64,000 nt of DNA from Bacteroidota bacterium (GTDB taxonomy: Bacteria > Bacteroidota > Bacteroidia > Chitinophagales > Chitinophagaceae). The notes under the pieces were generated by a model, which was not told where the DNA came from, did not search any database, and saw only the letters and a list, made by a program, of their open reading frames with translations. A program made the position numbers and the translations under genes. Shown here one piece after another: positions 18,742 through 28,005 of this stretch. The first letter of the stretch is position 1. Each line of letters begins with the position of its first letter. Where the stretch lies: positions 36,001 through 100,000 of the forward strand of contig JADJSG010000010.1 in NCBI GenBank assembly GCA_016711825.1. The letters are read 5' to 3'.

Positions 18742-18876
18742 GGAATTTAAATGAGATATGAAAAAAGATTAAAAAAAGAAAAAGGATCCAATGATTCGCT
18801 CAAAACTTATTTTACGGGCTTCTTTTGAGGACATTTATTTTAATGTATGTTTGTTGGTTATTAGTATATTGTAGCA

Positions 18877-19656
18877 TTGTCCTTTAAAACGTACATATTG
18901 AAACATTGGTTTGTAAAATCCATTATAATCTTGGCTTGTCTATTACTCCTTTGTGCAGGCATAGTACAATTCGCTTTTAACCAGTGGTCTTCTAATACCC
19001 TAGAAATGCCCCGAAAAGCCCATTGGATGCATAGGGGATTATATGATAATAAAACAATATATGAAAACACAATAGCCGCCTTTGACAGCGCCCACCATAA
19101 AAATATTGAAGGTATTGAATTCGATTTATTTTATATTGATTCATTAAACGATTTTGTGATTTCGCATGATTTACCCAATAGATTTGGCTTACCTCCTTTA
19201 TACCTTTCAACAGTACTGAAAAGGTATGATACCTCCTTTTCGTATTGGCTTGATTTGAAAAACTTAAACGAAATAAATAAACAAGCGATTGTTCATCAAT
19301 TAAATAAACTATTAATAGGTACTTTAAAATCGAAAGTATATATAGAATCAGGCAACGCATCTCCATTAGGCTATCTTGCCAATCAGGGTTTCCGTACTAT
19401 CTATTGGGTACAGTATAACAGAACAAACTGGTTAAAAAAATACTTAAAAAAGAAATTAATACAAGGGTATTGCCTAAAATATCCATTTGCAGGTGTTTCT
19501 ATCGCCGCAAGTATGGCTGATGAGGATTTTTTTGATAGTTTTGGTAATATTCCAAGCTTTATATTTCATATTTACACACCTGAACAATACCATCAAATAA
19601 AAAATCATTCAAACATCTCCGTATATTTGATGGATTACATTCCGGCAATTGAATAA
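18877..19656 (+). CDS. Membrane-anchored GDPD-like (glycerophosphodiester phosphodiesterase family) protein
   Basis: This is a 259-residue protein with an N-terminal membrane anchor (about 14-33). GDPD signatures are present: HRG (52-54), ENT (63-65), EFD (81-83) and a catalytic-type HD (97-98), followed by a DLK segment where GDPDs have ExK. The family uses these to bind Ca/Mg and cleave glycerophosphodiesters. The C-terminal half is shorter and more divergent than usual, so activity is not certain. The start is a TTG at 18877; no better ATG precedes the anchor. It heads a plus-strand trio with 19663 (6-nt gap) and 21583, which suggests joint work on a phosphoglycerol- or sugar-containing envelope polymer. 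That link is inference. Confidence 0.75.
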   Translation: MSFKTYILKHWFVKSIIILACLLLLCAGIVQFAFNQWSSNTLEMPRKAHWMHRGLYDNKTIYENTIAAFDSAHHKNIEGIEFDLFYIDSLNDFVISHDLPNRFGLPPLYLSTVLKRYDTSFSYWLDLKNLNEINKQAIVHQLNKLLIGTLKSKVYIESGNASPLGYLANQGFRTIYWVQYNRTNWLKKYLKKKLIQGYCLKYPFAGVSIAASMADEDFFDSFGNIPSFIFHIYTPEQYHQIKNHSNISVYLMDYIPAIE

Positions 19657-19662
19657 TAAAAT

Positions 19663-21564
19663 ATGAGTACCTCTTTATTTTTAAAAAAATATTTATTTGC
19701 CAGATTTCTAATAGTGGTGGCTATATTACAAGTCAGCAGAGTTCTTTTTTTTATATTTAATCGGGAGATGTTTCTTTCAGACAATGATGAAATAGCACGC
19801 ACATTCCTAAAATCCTTACTCTTTGATTTTCTTAGCACACTCCTATACTTTACGCCTTATATATGTTTGATACTATTGTTTCTTTTATTTAAAACAATTT
19901 CAAAATGGCATCGTCTATTCCTCACGCTTTATTTTAGTATTTTATTTTGGTTTGTAACAATAGTAAGCTTTGTCGATATCTATTATTACAAATTTAATTT
20001 ACGTAGAATTAATCTTGAAGCTTTACAACTCATCCATGATGCTCATGCTTCCATTTACAATTTTGCATTACATAACCCATCTTCAATCGTACTGCTTTTT
20101 TTGCTCATTGGTATTTTTATCATTTCCATCTATAAAACAAGTATTTTTCACCACAACGTACAGCCAACTATTGCTAAAAAAAATGTCATTATCTATTTAA
20201 GTATATTTATAAGTACCATTAGCATAATACTTTGGCAATTTGCAAAATATTTCTCTCCACTTTCATCATCATTAATCGTAGCTCCAGGATATACTGGTTT
20301 ATATACAAATAGCCCCCAAGCATTTATTTACTCATTTCGTTCAGGATGGACCTATGTAAAGCCCTTACATTATTTTTCAGATGAAGAGGCTGATCAGCTG
20401 GTCCCCGTATTTTATGCCAACAACCCCAATGTAACTCCCAATAAACGTAATATTGTATTATTTATTTTAGAAAGTTTTTCATACAGCTATCTCGACATCA
20501 ACAACCCTAACAAGCCATCTACTCCTTTTTTTGATTCTTTGATTCAGCATAGTACTTTTTTTACCAATGCCTATGCAAACAATACCACATCAGCTAATGG
20601 TCTTTGCAGTATTTTATCTGGCATTCCTTCATTGATTAATCAACCTTTTTTTAGTTCCGCTTATGCTGGCAATCCAATCAATGCCATTGCTTTGGCATTA
20701 AACAAAAATGCTTATGAAACAAGTTTCTTTTTAGGAGCAAATGACGATCATTTTGGATTTAAAAAAGGGACTAAACTTTTAGGCATTCAACATTATTATA
20801 ATGGCGAGGCATTTCCCGCATCGCAACACGATGGCACATGGGGTATTTATGACGAACCCTTTTTGCAATATTTTGCACAAGAATCAAATCATATACAACA
20901 ACCATTTTTTAGTGTGTTTTTTACCATCTCATCTCATTATCCATTTAAAATTCCGGATGCTTTATTAAACAAGTTTGGAAGTAAAAAAAATCATGACAAT
21001 GAAAGAGCAGTTTCATATGTTGATTATGCTTTTCGAAATTATTTTGACAGTATAAAAAATACTGACTGGTTTCAAAATACCATTTTCATTTTTACAGGCG
21101 ACCATGTATCAAAAGAAAATAAAAAAGAAAGAGTCCTCTTTAATTTCAACTCATATTATCATATTCCTATATTTATTTTCGATCCCCAAAAACCAAATCC
21201 TGTAACGATAACAAACTTGGTACAACATACTGACATTCCTGCAACCGTTGCATATCTGACACAAATTAAGGATACGATTTTAAGCTTTGGTCAGCCCTTT
21301 GAAGATACTACAAAATATCATTACACCATTAATCGATATTCAGAAAATATTGTTCAAATGATAGATACAAATACCTTGATACAGTACGACATAATAAACA
21401 ATAAAATGCTTGATATTTATCGTATTGATGCAAACGATCAATTGACAAAAGTAACAGATGAAAACGAAATTAAAAAGATAGAAAACAAATCACTTCCCTT
21501 ATTGAAAGCATATATGCAACAATACTTTAATCGACTTTACTATAATAAATTATATAAAAAATAA
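19663..21564 (+). CDS. LTA synthase-like membrane sulfatase/phosphoglycerol transferase family protein
   Basis: This is a 633-residue protein with four to five hydrophobic helices in residues about 10-195 and an extracytoplasmic sulfatase-fold domain from about 262. The fold's metal-site residues are visible: Glu270 in FILESFS, the nucleophile region NNTTSANG (Thr308/Thr309), SSHYPF, and FTGDHV. Family members transfer glycerol-phosphate or related groups, or hydrolyse sulfate/phosphate esters. Lipoteichoic acid itself is not expected in a Gram-negative, so the acceptor here is probably a glycan or lipid. The gene is 6 nt after the GDPD-like gene and 18 nt before the GT39-like gene, so co-transcription is likely. 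Confidence 0.88.
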   Translation: MSTSLFLKKYLFARFLIVVAILQVSRVLFFIFNREMFLSDNDEIARTFLKSLLFDFLSTLLYFTPYICLILLFLLFKTISKWHRLFLTLYFSILFWFVTIVSFVDIYYYKFNLRRINLEALQLIHDAHASIYNFALHNPSSIVLLFLLIGIFIISIYKTSIFHHNVQPTIAKKNVIIYLSIFISTISIILWQFAKYFSPLSSSLIVAPGYTGLYTNSPQAFIYSFRSGWTYVKPLHYFSDEEADQLVPVFYANNPNVTPNKRNIVLFILESFSYSYLDINNPNKPSTPFFDSLIQHSTFFTNAYANNTTSANGLCSILSGIPSLINQPFFSSAYAGNPINAIALALNKNAYETSFFLGANDDHFGFKKGTKLLGIQHYYNGEAFPASQHDGTWGIYDEPFLQYFAQESNHIQQPFFSVFFTISSHYPFKIPDALLNKFGSKKNHDNERAVSYVDYAFRNYFDSIKNTDWFQNTIFIFTGDHVSKENKKERVLFNFNSYYHIPIFIFDPQKPNPVTITNLVQHTDIPATVAYLTQIKDTILSFGQPFEDTTKYHYTINRYSENIVQMIDTNTLIQYDIINNKMLDIYRIDANDQLTKVTDENEIKKIENKSLPLLKAYMQQYFNRLYYNKLYKK

Positions 21565-21582
21565 GCCCCCAAAAAACACATA

Positions 21583-23037
21583 TTGATGATTGACACATTT
21601 AAAAAGAAAATGAGTTTAGGTAGTCTCTTCTTTATAAGTACGACTATTGCATTAGGCTGCTGGGTAATCTATAGGTCATTTATTTTAGAAATGACCAATG
21701 ATGAAGCGTATTCATTTTTTAATGTATCTACACGACATCTTCAAATGATGATAGGAACTGCCAACACACATTGGTTAAATTCATTTTTCATTTTGGCAGA
21801 AACTACTTTGTTGGGGAATAAAGAATGGATGATACGAATACATTCTTGTCTGGGATTTTTTATTTTTTCATGGGCATTATTTCAACTTTTCAAATCTCAT
21901 ATCAAGTATCCAATCCAATTATTACTCCCCATCACACTGATCCTTTTAAATACTTACCTACTTGATTTTTTTTCACTGGCCCGAGGTTATGGCATTAGTT
22001 TGGCATTTGAGCTTGCAGCATGCTATTACATATCAATTCAAGATGAAAGCTTTCAACATAAATGCAAGATTTACACCTTACTATGTTTAGCCACTTTGAG
22101 TTGTTATACCTGTATCTTTATTTTGTTTGCCTACTTTATACACGATGTTCTTTCGATGATATCTAAAGGACAATTACGCTTATTGTTTAGTGTAAAAAAC
22201 ATGCTTGCCATCAGTCCTTTTATACTTACTGCAAGTATCGCAATTCCGAATATTTTATTTATCAAAAAAAAAGGAGATTTGGGTGAAGGACAACGTAATG
22301 GATTTATATCTGACACCCTGAGTATTTTTTTTCAAAGAAGTTATGGTGAAATCATTCAAAGTACATCAGGTATTTATTTTGCATTATTCCTATTTATTTT
22401 AGTGGTGTCATTTTATTTCATTTACAGAAAAAAAATGGATGAACGAATTAAAATACTCTTCGAACTCTTTTTTATCATTTTATTACTGATTGAGTTTTTA
22501 TATATCACAATGGATACTCCTTATGTGTTTGGGAGAACCGCATTATATATCGACCTATTGTTTTTAATATTAATCACTTATATCTTTATTTTCATTTCAA
22601 GCAAACAATCAAAAAAACAAACTGCTTTTTTTAGTTTACTCTTGTTTGGTCTAAGTTTATTTTATTTCATCAAATACAAAAATCATCATACGACCATTGA
22701 ATGGTGGAAATCTCAAGGAGTATATGCAAGCATTTTATATTTACAAAAAACAACGGGCAATCAGTTAAGAAATAAGAAACACGGCATGCACCTTGCACAA
22801 TATGGGGCCTATGTCAATTATTATAAATACTTGTATCATCCTCCTTTGAATGATACTGTTCTCGCATTTAGAGAAAATGAATCAGGAAAATTAGATACTA
22901 ACACGATTCAACAAATACTTGCTTTAGATTATGCGATTATGTTGAAACCCTATAATCAATATTTAAACGATACAAGCTACCAATTATTAAAGCATTATCC
23001 AGATATGAATTCAGACTTAATTAAGTTGCGAAAATAA
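21583..23037 (+). CDS. GT39-like polytopic membrane glycosyltransferase
   Basis: This is a 484-residue protein with about nine to eleven hydrophobic segments and a small C-terminal extracytoplasmic part. The first loop carries MTNDEAYSF, the Asp-Glu-containing loop motif typical of the GT-C/GT39 (ArnT/PMT) superfamily. These enzymes use a lipid-linked sugar donor at the periplasmic face. A second clue is the loop around RIHSCLGFF after NKEWM. Substrate and acceptor cannot be told from sequence. It is the last gene of the trio starting at 18877 and converges with 23047-23433. Confidence 0.75.
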   Translation: MMIDTFKKKMSLGSLFFISTTIALGCWVIYRSFILEMTNDEAYSFFNVSTRHLQMMIGTANTHWLNSFFILAETTLLGNKEWMIRIHSCLGFFIFSWALFQLFKSHIKYPIQLLLPITLILLNTYLLDFFSLARGYGISLAFELAACYYISIQDESFQHKCKIYTLLCLATLSCYTCIFILFAYFIHDVLSMISKGQLRLLFSVKNMLAISPFILTASIAIPNILFIKKKGDLGEGQRNGFISDTLSIFFQRSYGEIIQSTSGIYFALFLFILVVSFYFIYRKKMDERIKILFELFFIILLLIEFLYITMDTPYVFGRTALYIDLLFLILITYIFIFISSKQSKKQTAFFSLLLFGLSLFYFIKYKNHHTTIEWWKSQGVYASILYLQKTTGNQLRNKKHGMHLAQYGAYVNYYKYLYHPPLNDTVLAFRENESGKLDTNTIQQILALDYAIMLKPYNQYLNDTSYQLLKHYPDMNSDLIKLRK

Positions 23038-23046
23038 AATTTGCTA

Positions 23047-23433
23047 TTAATCCATTAAATAATAGGTATCGTAATTGGTTATTGTTTCGCCATTGGCATC
23101 CAAACCAGTAACTGGATTTGTAAATGACAAGCGTCCATTTCTACTTTGGTAAATTTTAAGGGTATGTTGTGCATACCTGCTATTACCACAATAAAGTTTT
23201 AGGGTATTTCTATTGATGTCATACTCCACTTCAAACTCTTGTACTTTGTTGTATATATCATTATAATTAAACCAATATAAATAACCATTGTTTGTAATTT
23301 CTACTTTATAGTTACTGGAGGCATACCCGTTTAATTTCCAGATGCCAGTTAATGCTGATTGCGGAATAGGTTCTTGTTTATAACAAGAAATCAAACTAAA
23401 GGTAAGAATAAAAAGGAAGATTAAATTTTTCAT
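23047..23433 (-). CDS. Small putative lipoprotein
   Basis: This is a 128-residue protein from the ATG at 23431-23433, which is preferred because it directly starts a lipoprotein signal (MKNLIFLFILTFSLISC, lipobox LISC). An in-frame ATG 10 codons earlier would break the signal. The mature part (ALTGIWKLNGYASSNYKVEI) resembles the small lipocalin-like or DUF-type beta-barrel lipoproteins of Bacteroidota. No catalytic motif is visible. It is a single gene. Confidence 0.75.
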   Translation of the reverse strand: MKNLIFLFILTFSLISCYKQEPIPQSALTGIWKLNGYASSNYKVEITNNGYLYWFNYNDIYNKVQEFEVEYDINRNTLKLYCGNSRYAQHTLKIYQSRNGRLSFTNPVTGLDANGETITNYDTYYLMD

Positions 23434-23688
23434 GGTATACAAATTTGTTTTTTTGACTTTCAACTTATAAAAAAGTTAAAAAAGGAGTACCTCATTTTTT
23501 ATCGCTCATAAAAAATATTTATTTAATAAAATTTAAAAGCTTCTTTATACAATTGAATGAATTTACTTAAAAATATTTATTCTTTTAAACCAATAAGATC
23601 ATATTTAAAAGTGGAAACAATGCACAAGTGTTGAATAGGCAACAAATCGACCTTGAATGATTATCATGATTTATACAACACAGGATAG

Positions 23689-24063
23689 CTATTTTTTATC
23701 AAAAAATAAAAACTTCACAGCAATAACGATTAATAGCACTGCAAATATTTTTTTAAGTAAATAGGGCGAAACACTTACAGCATATTTGCTGCCAAAATAC
23801 CCCCCTACAACAAAACCAAGACATAGTAATATAGCTATTTTCCAGTCTACCATGCCTTTTTGCCAATAGGTATAAGCTCCTACAAAACTTACCGGAAAAG
23901 AAAGCATCGCCAATGTGGTACCCTGTGCTGTTTGTTGACTAAAACCCAAAAACATTACCAGTAAAGGTACAATAACAATACCCCCACCGATACCAACCAA
24001 ACCACTTAATGCACCAGCTGCAATGCCAATTACAATAACGACTATTAAGGTTCCCAAATTCAT
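23689..24063 (-). CDS. Half-size TauE/SafE-family membrane transporter
   Basis: This is a 124-residue protein with four hydrophobic helices. The first carries the TauE/SafE signature ALSGLVGIGGGIVIVPLL. Full-length members have two such repeats (about 250 residues). This protein holds only one and ends cleanly with KFLFFDKK, so it probably works as a dimer rather than being truncated. Substrates in the family include sulfite and organosulfonates, but none can be assigned here. It is a lone gene, divergent from the exb operon. Confidence 0.85.
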   Translation of the reverse strand: MNLGTLIVVIVIGIAAGALSGLVGIGGGIVIVPLLVMFLGFSQQTAQGTTLAMLSFPVSFVGAYTYWQKGMVDWKIAILLCLGFVVGGYFGSKYAVSVSPYLLKKIFAVLLIVIAVKFLFFDKK

Positions 24064-24141
24064 ACTTTACAGTTTGTTTAACACAATAAAAGTAGCGCTA
24101 AATGAGTTAATGTTATGTGTTAATTACTTTTTTTTCTAAAA

Positions 24142-24172
24142 CTTGTTTTATTCAACTATAAATTTATCTTTG
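24142..24172 (+). promoter_or_regulatory. Promoter of the exbB-exbD-exbD-tonB operon
   Basis: CTTG (24142-24145) is followed by a 19-nt spacer and TATCTTTG (24165-24172), close to the Bacteroidota consensus TTTG-N19-21-TAnnTTTG with one mismatch at -33. The transcript would have a ~50-nt AT-rich leader before the ATG at 24231. Confidence 0.65.
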
Positions 24173-24230
24173 TAGCTCATTATTTTTTACATAAAAAAAC
24201 TAAAATTTAAATTTTTTAAAATCACAATTT

Positions 24231-25052
24231 ATGGCAGACGTAAAAACAGCTGTAGCATCTACAGCAAACTCAAATCAAAAAGGATCAAATTCGATGATGC
24301 TTAATTTAATTATTGTTGTAGTATGCTTAGTGTTAGCACATGTACTATTTCATTTTGTATTTAGCACCCAATTTTTAGATGCTGAAAAACACAAAGCAAA
24401 AAACATATTTGGTACTATGTATCAAGGAGGATGGGTTGTGCCTATTTTGATTTCAACCTTTTTTATCATGTTATCATTTCTAATCGAAAGAACATTAACC
24501 ATTTTTAAAGCTCGTGGCAAAATGAGCAATGCTGAATTTATCAAAAAAGTACAATATCATTTGTCTACTAAAAATGTGGATGCTGCTATAGCAGAATGCG
24601 ACAAACAAGCAGGCAGTGTAGGTAATGTAATGAAAGCTGGTTTGAAAAAATACAAAGAAATGGCTACTAACACTACTTTTGATACAGATCAAAAAATTGA
24701 ACAAATCAAAAAAGAAGTAGAAGAAACAACAGCTTTAGAATTACCAATGCTTGAAAAAAATCTTGTGTTCTTATCTACAATTACCTCTGCAGCAACCCTT
24801 TTAGGTCTGTTTGGTACGGTAATGGGTATGATTCGTGCGTTTGCGGCTATGGCTAATGCAGGAGCTCCTGATGCTAATGCACTTGCTGCTGGTATTTCGG
24901 AAGCACTTGTAAATACAGCACTAGGTATCGGTACTTCGTTTTTAGCGATGTTATCATACAACTTCTTTACAACAATCATTGACAATGTCACTTTTGGTAT
25001 TGATGAAAGTGGATTTACCCTTGAACAAAGCTTTAAAGCACAATACAAATAA
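24231..25052 (+). CDS. exbB: MotA/TolQ/ExbB-type proton channel protein
   Basis: This is a 273-residue inner-membrane protein with helices at about 23-47, 66-86, 178-205 and 215-240. The conserved ExbB core is seen in ITSAATLLGLFGTVMGMIRA and GISEALVNTALGIGTSFLA. With ExbD it forms the proton-driven motor that energises TonB. The N-terminus has an extra hydrophilic and hydrophobic stretch compared with E. coli ExbB, as is common in Bacteroidota. It is first of four genes in order with exbD, exbD and tonB (gaps 61, 27 and 60 nt). Confidence 0.93.
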   Translation: MADVKTAVASTANSNQKGSNSMMLNLIIVVVCLVLAHVLFHFVFSTQFLDAEKHKAKNIFGTMYQGGWVVPILISTFFIMLSFLIERTLTIFKARGKMSNAEFIKKVQYHLSTKNVDAAIAECDKQAGSVGNVMKAGLKKYKEMATNTTFDTDQKIEQIKKEVEETTALELPMLEKNLVFLSTITSAATLLGLFGTVMGMIRAFAAMANAGAPDANALAAGISEALVNTALGIGTSFLAMLSYNFFTTIIDNVTFGIDESGFTLEQSFKAQYK

Positions 25053-25113
25053 TTTATTATTTTATTCATCACACTGATTATTTGATAATCATACAAAAAA
25101 ATAATAAAAACAT

Positions 25114-25767
25114 ATGTCAAAACACAAACTGCCCCGTAAAAGTACCCATATAGATATGACCGCCATGTGCGATGTTGCATTTCTTTTGCTTACTTTTTTT
25201 ATGTTGGCAACAAAATTCAAACCGGATGAACCAGTGGTTGTTAAAACCCCTTCTTCTACTTCTGATATTATATTACCTGATAATTCTATATTGTTAACTG
25301 TAGATGCTAAAGGCCAAGTATTTTTTGATTATGACAACAAAAAAGCAAAAAAGGCTCTTATCAATACCGTGAGTCAAGAAAAAGGGTTAAATTTGACAGA
25401 AGAGGAAAAAGCTGCTTTTGTGAATGGGGCTTCTTTTGGGTTACCTTTTAATCAGATGAAACAATACTTGTCAATTCCGCCAATGGAGCAAAAATCATAT
25501 GCGTTTACAGGTATACCTGTGGACACTTCGTATGTAGCTGCTACTAATGAGTTGGGCTATTGGATACAAGCTGCGCGAACTGCTGGACAAGACGAAGGCC
25601 ACCCGCCTCGTATTTGTATCAAATGTGACGCATCAACCGTATATCCTAAAGTTAAAGATGTAATTAAAACATTGACAAAAAACAATATCGATCGTTTTAA
25701 TCTTTTAACTTCCCTGGAAGCGGTTCCAGAAGGCACCGATTTATTTAAAGAAAGAAGCAAACAATAA
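25114..25767 (+). CDS. exbD: ExbD/TolR-family protein (first copy)
   Basis: This is a 217-residue protein with a single N-terminal membrane helix and the ExbD pattern: IDMTAMCDVAFLLLTFFML (the Asp is the proton-relay residue). A periplasmic domain of about 175 residues follows, longer than E. coli ExbD. It works with ExbB to couple proton flow to TonB. Paired ExbD genes are common in Bacteroidota; this one differs clearly from the second copy in its periplasmic part, so the motor may contain both. Confidence 0.9.
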   Translation: MSKHKLPRKSTHIDMTAMCDVAFLLLTFFMLATKFKPDEPVVVKTPSSTSDIILPDNSILLTVDAKGQVFFDYDNKKAKKALINTVSQEKGLNLTEEEKAAFVNGASFGLPFNQMKQYLSIPPMEQKSYAFTGIPVDTSYVAATNELGYWIQAARTAGQDEGHPPRICIKCDASTVYPKVKDVIKTLTKNNIDRFNLLTSLEAVPEGTDLFKERSKQ

Positions 25768-25794
25768 TTATTAACACCCTACAAAAAAAATAAA

Positions 25795-26394
25795 ATGGCA
25801 GAAATACAAGAAAAATCAGGTGGAGGGAAACAGCGGCCAGGGGTCAAAAAAGGAAAAAAATTATCAACCCGTATTGATCTTACACCCATGGTTGATTTAG
25901 GATTTTTACTTATTACCTTTTTTATATTTACTACAACCATGAGTAAACCTAAAACCATGGAAATCAATATGCCTGTAGACAAACCAGACATAGAAGAAAA
26001 AGATAAAAACAAAGTAAAAGATTATACTGCTATGACTGTGTTACTTAGTAAACAAAATAGGGTTTACTATTACACCGGCCTTGCAGACGACCCAATGAAT
26101 CCTCCTAAAGTAGAAGTGACCTACTTTCAATCAAAAAATGGTATAAGAGATGCTATCATAGCGTTGAAAAAAAGAGTATATGAAGAAAGAGGCAATGGAA
26201 TGCCTGGACACAATATCAAAGATGAACCTGTGATATTAATAAAACCAGATACTACAAGTCAATATGATGATATCGTAAACATTTTAGATGAAATGAATAT
26301 CAATGGAATCACCACCTATGCATTGGTTGATATCACTGACGTAGACAGAGACTTTATTAAGAAAACAGAAGAAGCTAATTTAAGTGCTCAATAA
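25795..26394 (+). CDS. exbD: ExbD/TolR-family protein (second copy)
   Basis: This is a 199-residue protein. A basic N-terminus (KKGKKLSTRIDLTPM) precedes one membrane helix with the conserved Asp (MVDLGFLLITFFIF), then a periplasmic domain with VILIKPDTTSQYDDIVNILD, the typical ExbD C-terminal helix region. It starts 27 nt after the first exbD. Its role in the ExbB-TonB motor is shared with the first copy. Confidence 0.9.
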   Translation: MAEIQEKSGGGKQRPGVKKGKKLSTRIDLTPMVDLGFLLITFFIFTTTMSKPKTMEINMPVDKPDIEEKDKNKVKDYTAMTVLLSKQNRVYYYTGLADDPMNPPKVEVTYFQSKNGIRDAIIALKKRVYEERGNGMPGHNIKDEPVILIKPDTTSQYDDIVNILDEMNINGITTYALVDITDVDRDFIKKTEEANLSAQ

Positions 26395-26454
26395 TATTTT
26401 TTATGGAAAATTTCATTATTCGCATCTTACACAATAATATTTAAAACTTAAAAA

Positions 26455-27279
26455 ATGGAAAGTAAAGACATTTTAAAATCAGACGTACTCGACATCATTT
26501 TTGAGGGCCGGAACAAAGAATACGGAGCTTATGAACTTCGTAAAAATTACAGTAAACGTATTAAAAACTCTTTGTTTATTTGTCTGACAGTAATTGGCGT
26601 ACTTGCATCTGCATTTGCTATTGCAAGTTATATCAATAACAGACCTATAAAACCCAAACCCAAACAAAAAATTACGGAGTTGATTGCGCCTCCTCCAGTG
26701 GATGAAAAAAAACCACCTCCACCACCTCCGCCTCCACCACCTCCTCCGGTGAAGCCGCAAGTAAAATTCACACCACCTGTTATTAAAAAAGCAGAAGAAG
26801 TGCGTGAAGAAGAAAAACCACCACCGAAGAAAGAATTAGAAAAAGCCACTGCAAGTACAATAACTGTAGCAGGTGACGAAAATGCTAAATTAGACGCACC
26901 TGTAGTGCCTGACAAAGGTCCTGCTATTGTAGAAGCACCTCCTGCACCAGCAAAAGTTGAAATTTTTGAATTTGTAGAACAAATGCCTGAATTCCCTGGT
27001 GGAGAAGATGCAATGATGGCTTATATTCAAAAAAACCTTAAATACCCTAAACAAGCTGTTGAAAACAACATTGATGGCAAAGTAGTCGTAAACTTTGTTG
27101 TGAACGAATCAGGAGACATCTCAGATGTAAAAGTGATGAGAGGTATTAAATATGGTTGCGACGAAGAAGCTATGCGTGTAGTAAGAGGCATGCCTAACTG
27201 GAAAGCGGGTAAACAAAATGGTAAAGCCGTAAAAGTATCTTATAGCTTACCTATTACGTTTCAACTTGACAATGAATAA
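26455..27279 (+). CDS. tonB: TonB-family energy transducer
   Basis: This is a 274-residue protein with a cytoplasmic start (LDIIFEGRNKEYGAYELRKNY, typical of Bacteroidota TonB), one membrane helix (about 38-62), a proline-rich linker (a run of ten prolines within about 78-98, then Lys/Glu/Pro-rich), and a TonB C-terminal domain from about 183 (MPEFPGGEDAMMAYIQKNLK; YPITF-type end LPITFQL). It transmits energy from ExbB/ExbD to outer-membrane TonB-dependent receptors; no such receptor is in the window. A terminator follows at 27308. Confidence 0.93.
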   Translation: MESKDILKSDVLDIIFEGRNKEYGAYELRKNYSKRIKNSLFICLTVIGVLASAFAIASYINNRPIKPKPKQKITELIAPPPVDEKKPPPPPPPPPPPPVKPQVKFTPPVIKKAEEVREEEKPPPKKELEKATASTITVAGDENAKLDAPVVPDKGPAIVEAPPAPAKVEIFEFVEQMPEFPGGEDAMMAYIQKNLKYPKQAVENNIDGKVVVNFVVNESGDISDVKVMRGIKYGCDEEAMRVVRGMPNWKAGKQNGKAVKVSYSLPITFQLDNE

Positions 27280-27307
27280 TAAAACAATTTTTAACAATCA
27301 TAAAAAA

Positions 27308-27335
27308 ACCGGTTTCATTGAAATCGGTTTTTTTA
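27308..27335 (+). terminator. Rho-independent terminator of the exb-tonB operon
   Basis: An inverted repeat ACCGGTTTCA / TGAAATCGGT (one G-U pair) is followed by a run of T residues, about 30 nt after the tonB stop. Flanking A and T runs extend the stem. Confidence 0.85.
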
Positions 27336-27372
27336 TTTTAATTTCAATGATATTAAATAGTACTATCCTATC

Positions 27373-27897
27373 GTGAATTTTAAAGAAATTTATAATGTAC
27401 ATATAAATCGGGTATTTAATCTAACGCTTCATTATGTGCAAAATTTTGAAGATGCCGAAGAAATAACCCAAGACGTTTTTGTAAAAATTCATGAGGCTCA
27501 ATCCAATTTTCAATTTCAATCACAATTAAGTACATGGATATATCGCATCACTGTTAATACTTGTTTGGATTTTTTAAAATCAAAAAAACGAAAAAAAAGA
27601 TTTGCTTATATTAAGAACCTATTTAATGGGAACAATGAAATAATTTATGACCAGATTCAGTTTGACCACCCAGGTGTTAAACTAGAACATAAAGAACAAA
27701 TGCATCAATTATTCAAATTAATCAATGAACTCCCCTTAAATCAAAAGACAGTAATTATTTTACATAAAATTGAACATATACCGCAAAATGAAATCGCTGA
27801 AATCATGCATTTAAGCCCTAAAGCAGTAGAATCGCTTGTGCAACGCGCTAAAACCAATTTGCAAAACAAATTAAACAATACGAAGGAAATAAGCTAA
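27373..27897 (+). CDS. ECF-type RNA polymerase sigma factor
   Basis: This is a 174-residue protein with sigma region 2 (HYVQNFEDAEEITQDVFVKI; LSTWIYRITVNTCLDFLKSK) and region 4 (LPLNQKTVIILHKIEHIPQN; EIAEIMHLSPKAVESLVQRA). The start is a GTG at 27373; no upstream ATG exists before the preceding operon's terminator. It heads a cluster with 28006, 28291, mbnP, the diheme gene and the YHYH gene. A sigma factor followed by a membrane protein and a Spy/CpxP-like protein suggests an envelope or metal-responsive switch. It likely directs transcription of the following genes, possibly through the CGTCTAAA motif at 27881 and 30455. Confidence 0.92.
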   Translation: MNFKEIYNVHINRVFNLTLHYVQNFEDAEEITQDVFVKIHEAQSNFQFQSQLSTWIYRITVNTCLDFLKSKKRKKRFAYIKNLFNGNNEIIYDQIQFDHPGVKLEHKEQMHQLFKLINELPLNQKTVIILHKIEHIPQNEIAEIMHLSPKAVESLVQRAKTNLQNKLNNTKEIS

Positions 27898-27910
27898 ATA
27901 ATCGTCTAAA
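27881..27910 (+). promoter_or_regulatory. 30-nt motif copy 1 with CGTCTAAA (candidate ECF sigma promoter)
   Basis: This sequence matches 30455-30484 at 26 of 30 positions with no gaps: CGAAGGAA, four variable positions, then AAATAATCGTCTAAA. ECF promoters often have a GGAA-like -35 and a CGTC-type -10; here GGAA and CGTC are 14 nt apart, slightly short. It overlaps the end of the sigma gene and lies 95 nt before the 28006 ATG. Confidence 0.55.
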
Positions 27911-28005
27911 CAGATGGCAATGGTAGTAAAATTGAAAGAACACGATATAAACATAAAATGCAAAAACGAATTATTCAGCAATAAACATTATTAAAACCAT
28001 TAGAA

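Noticed and set aside
26479..26915. Minus-strand open frames with Arg/Trp- or Gly-rich runs
   Set aside because: They are reverse readings of the TonB proline-rich linker.
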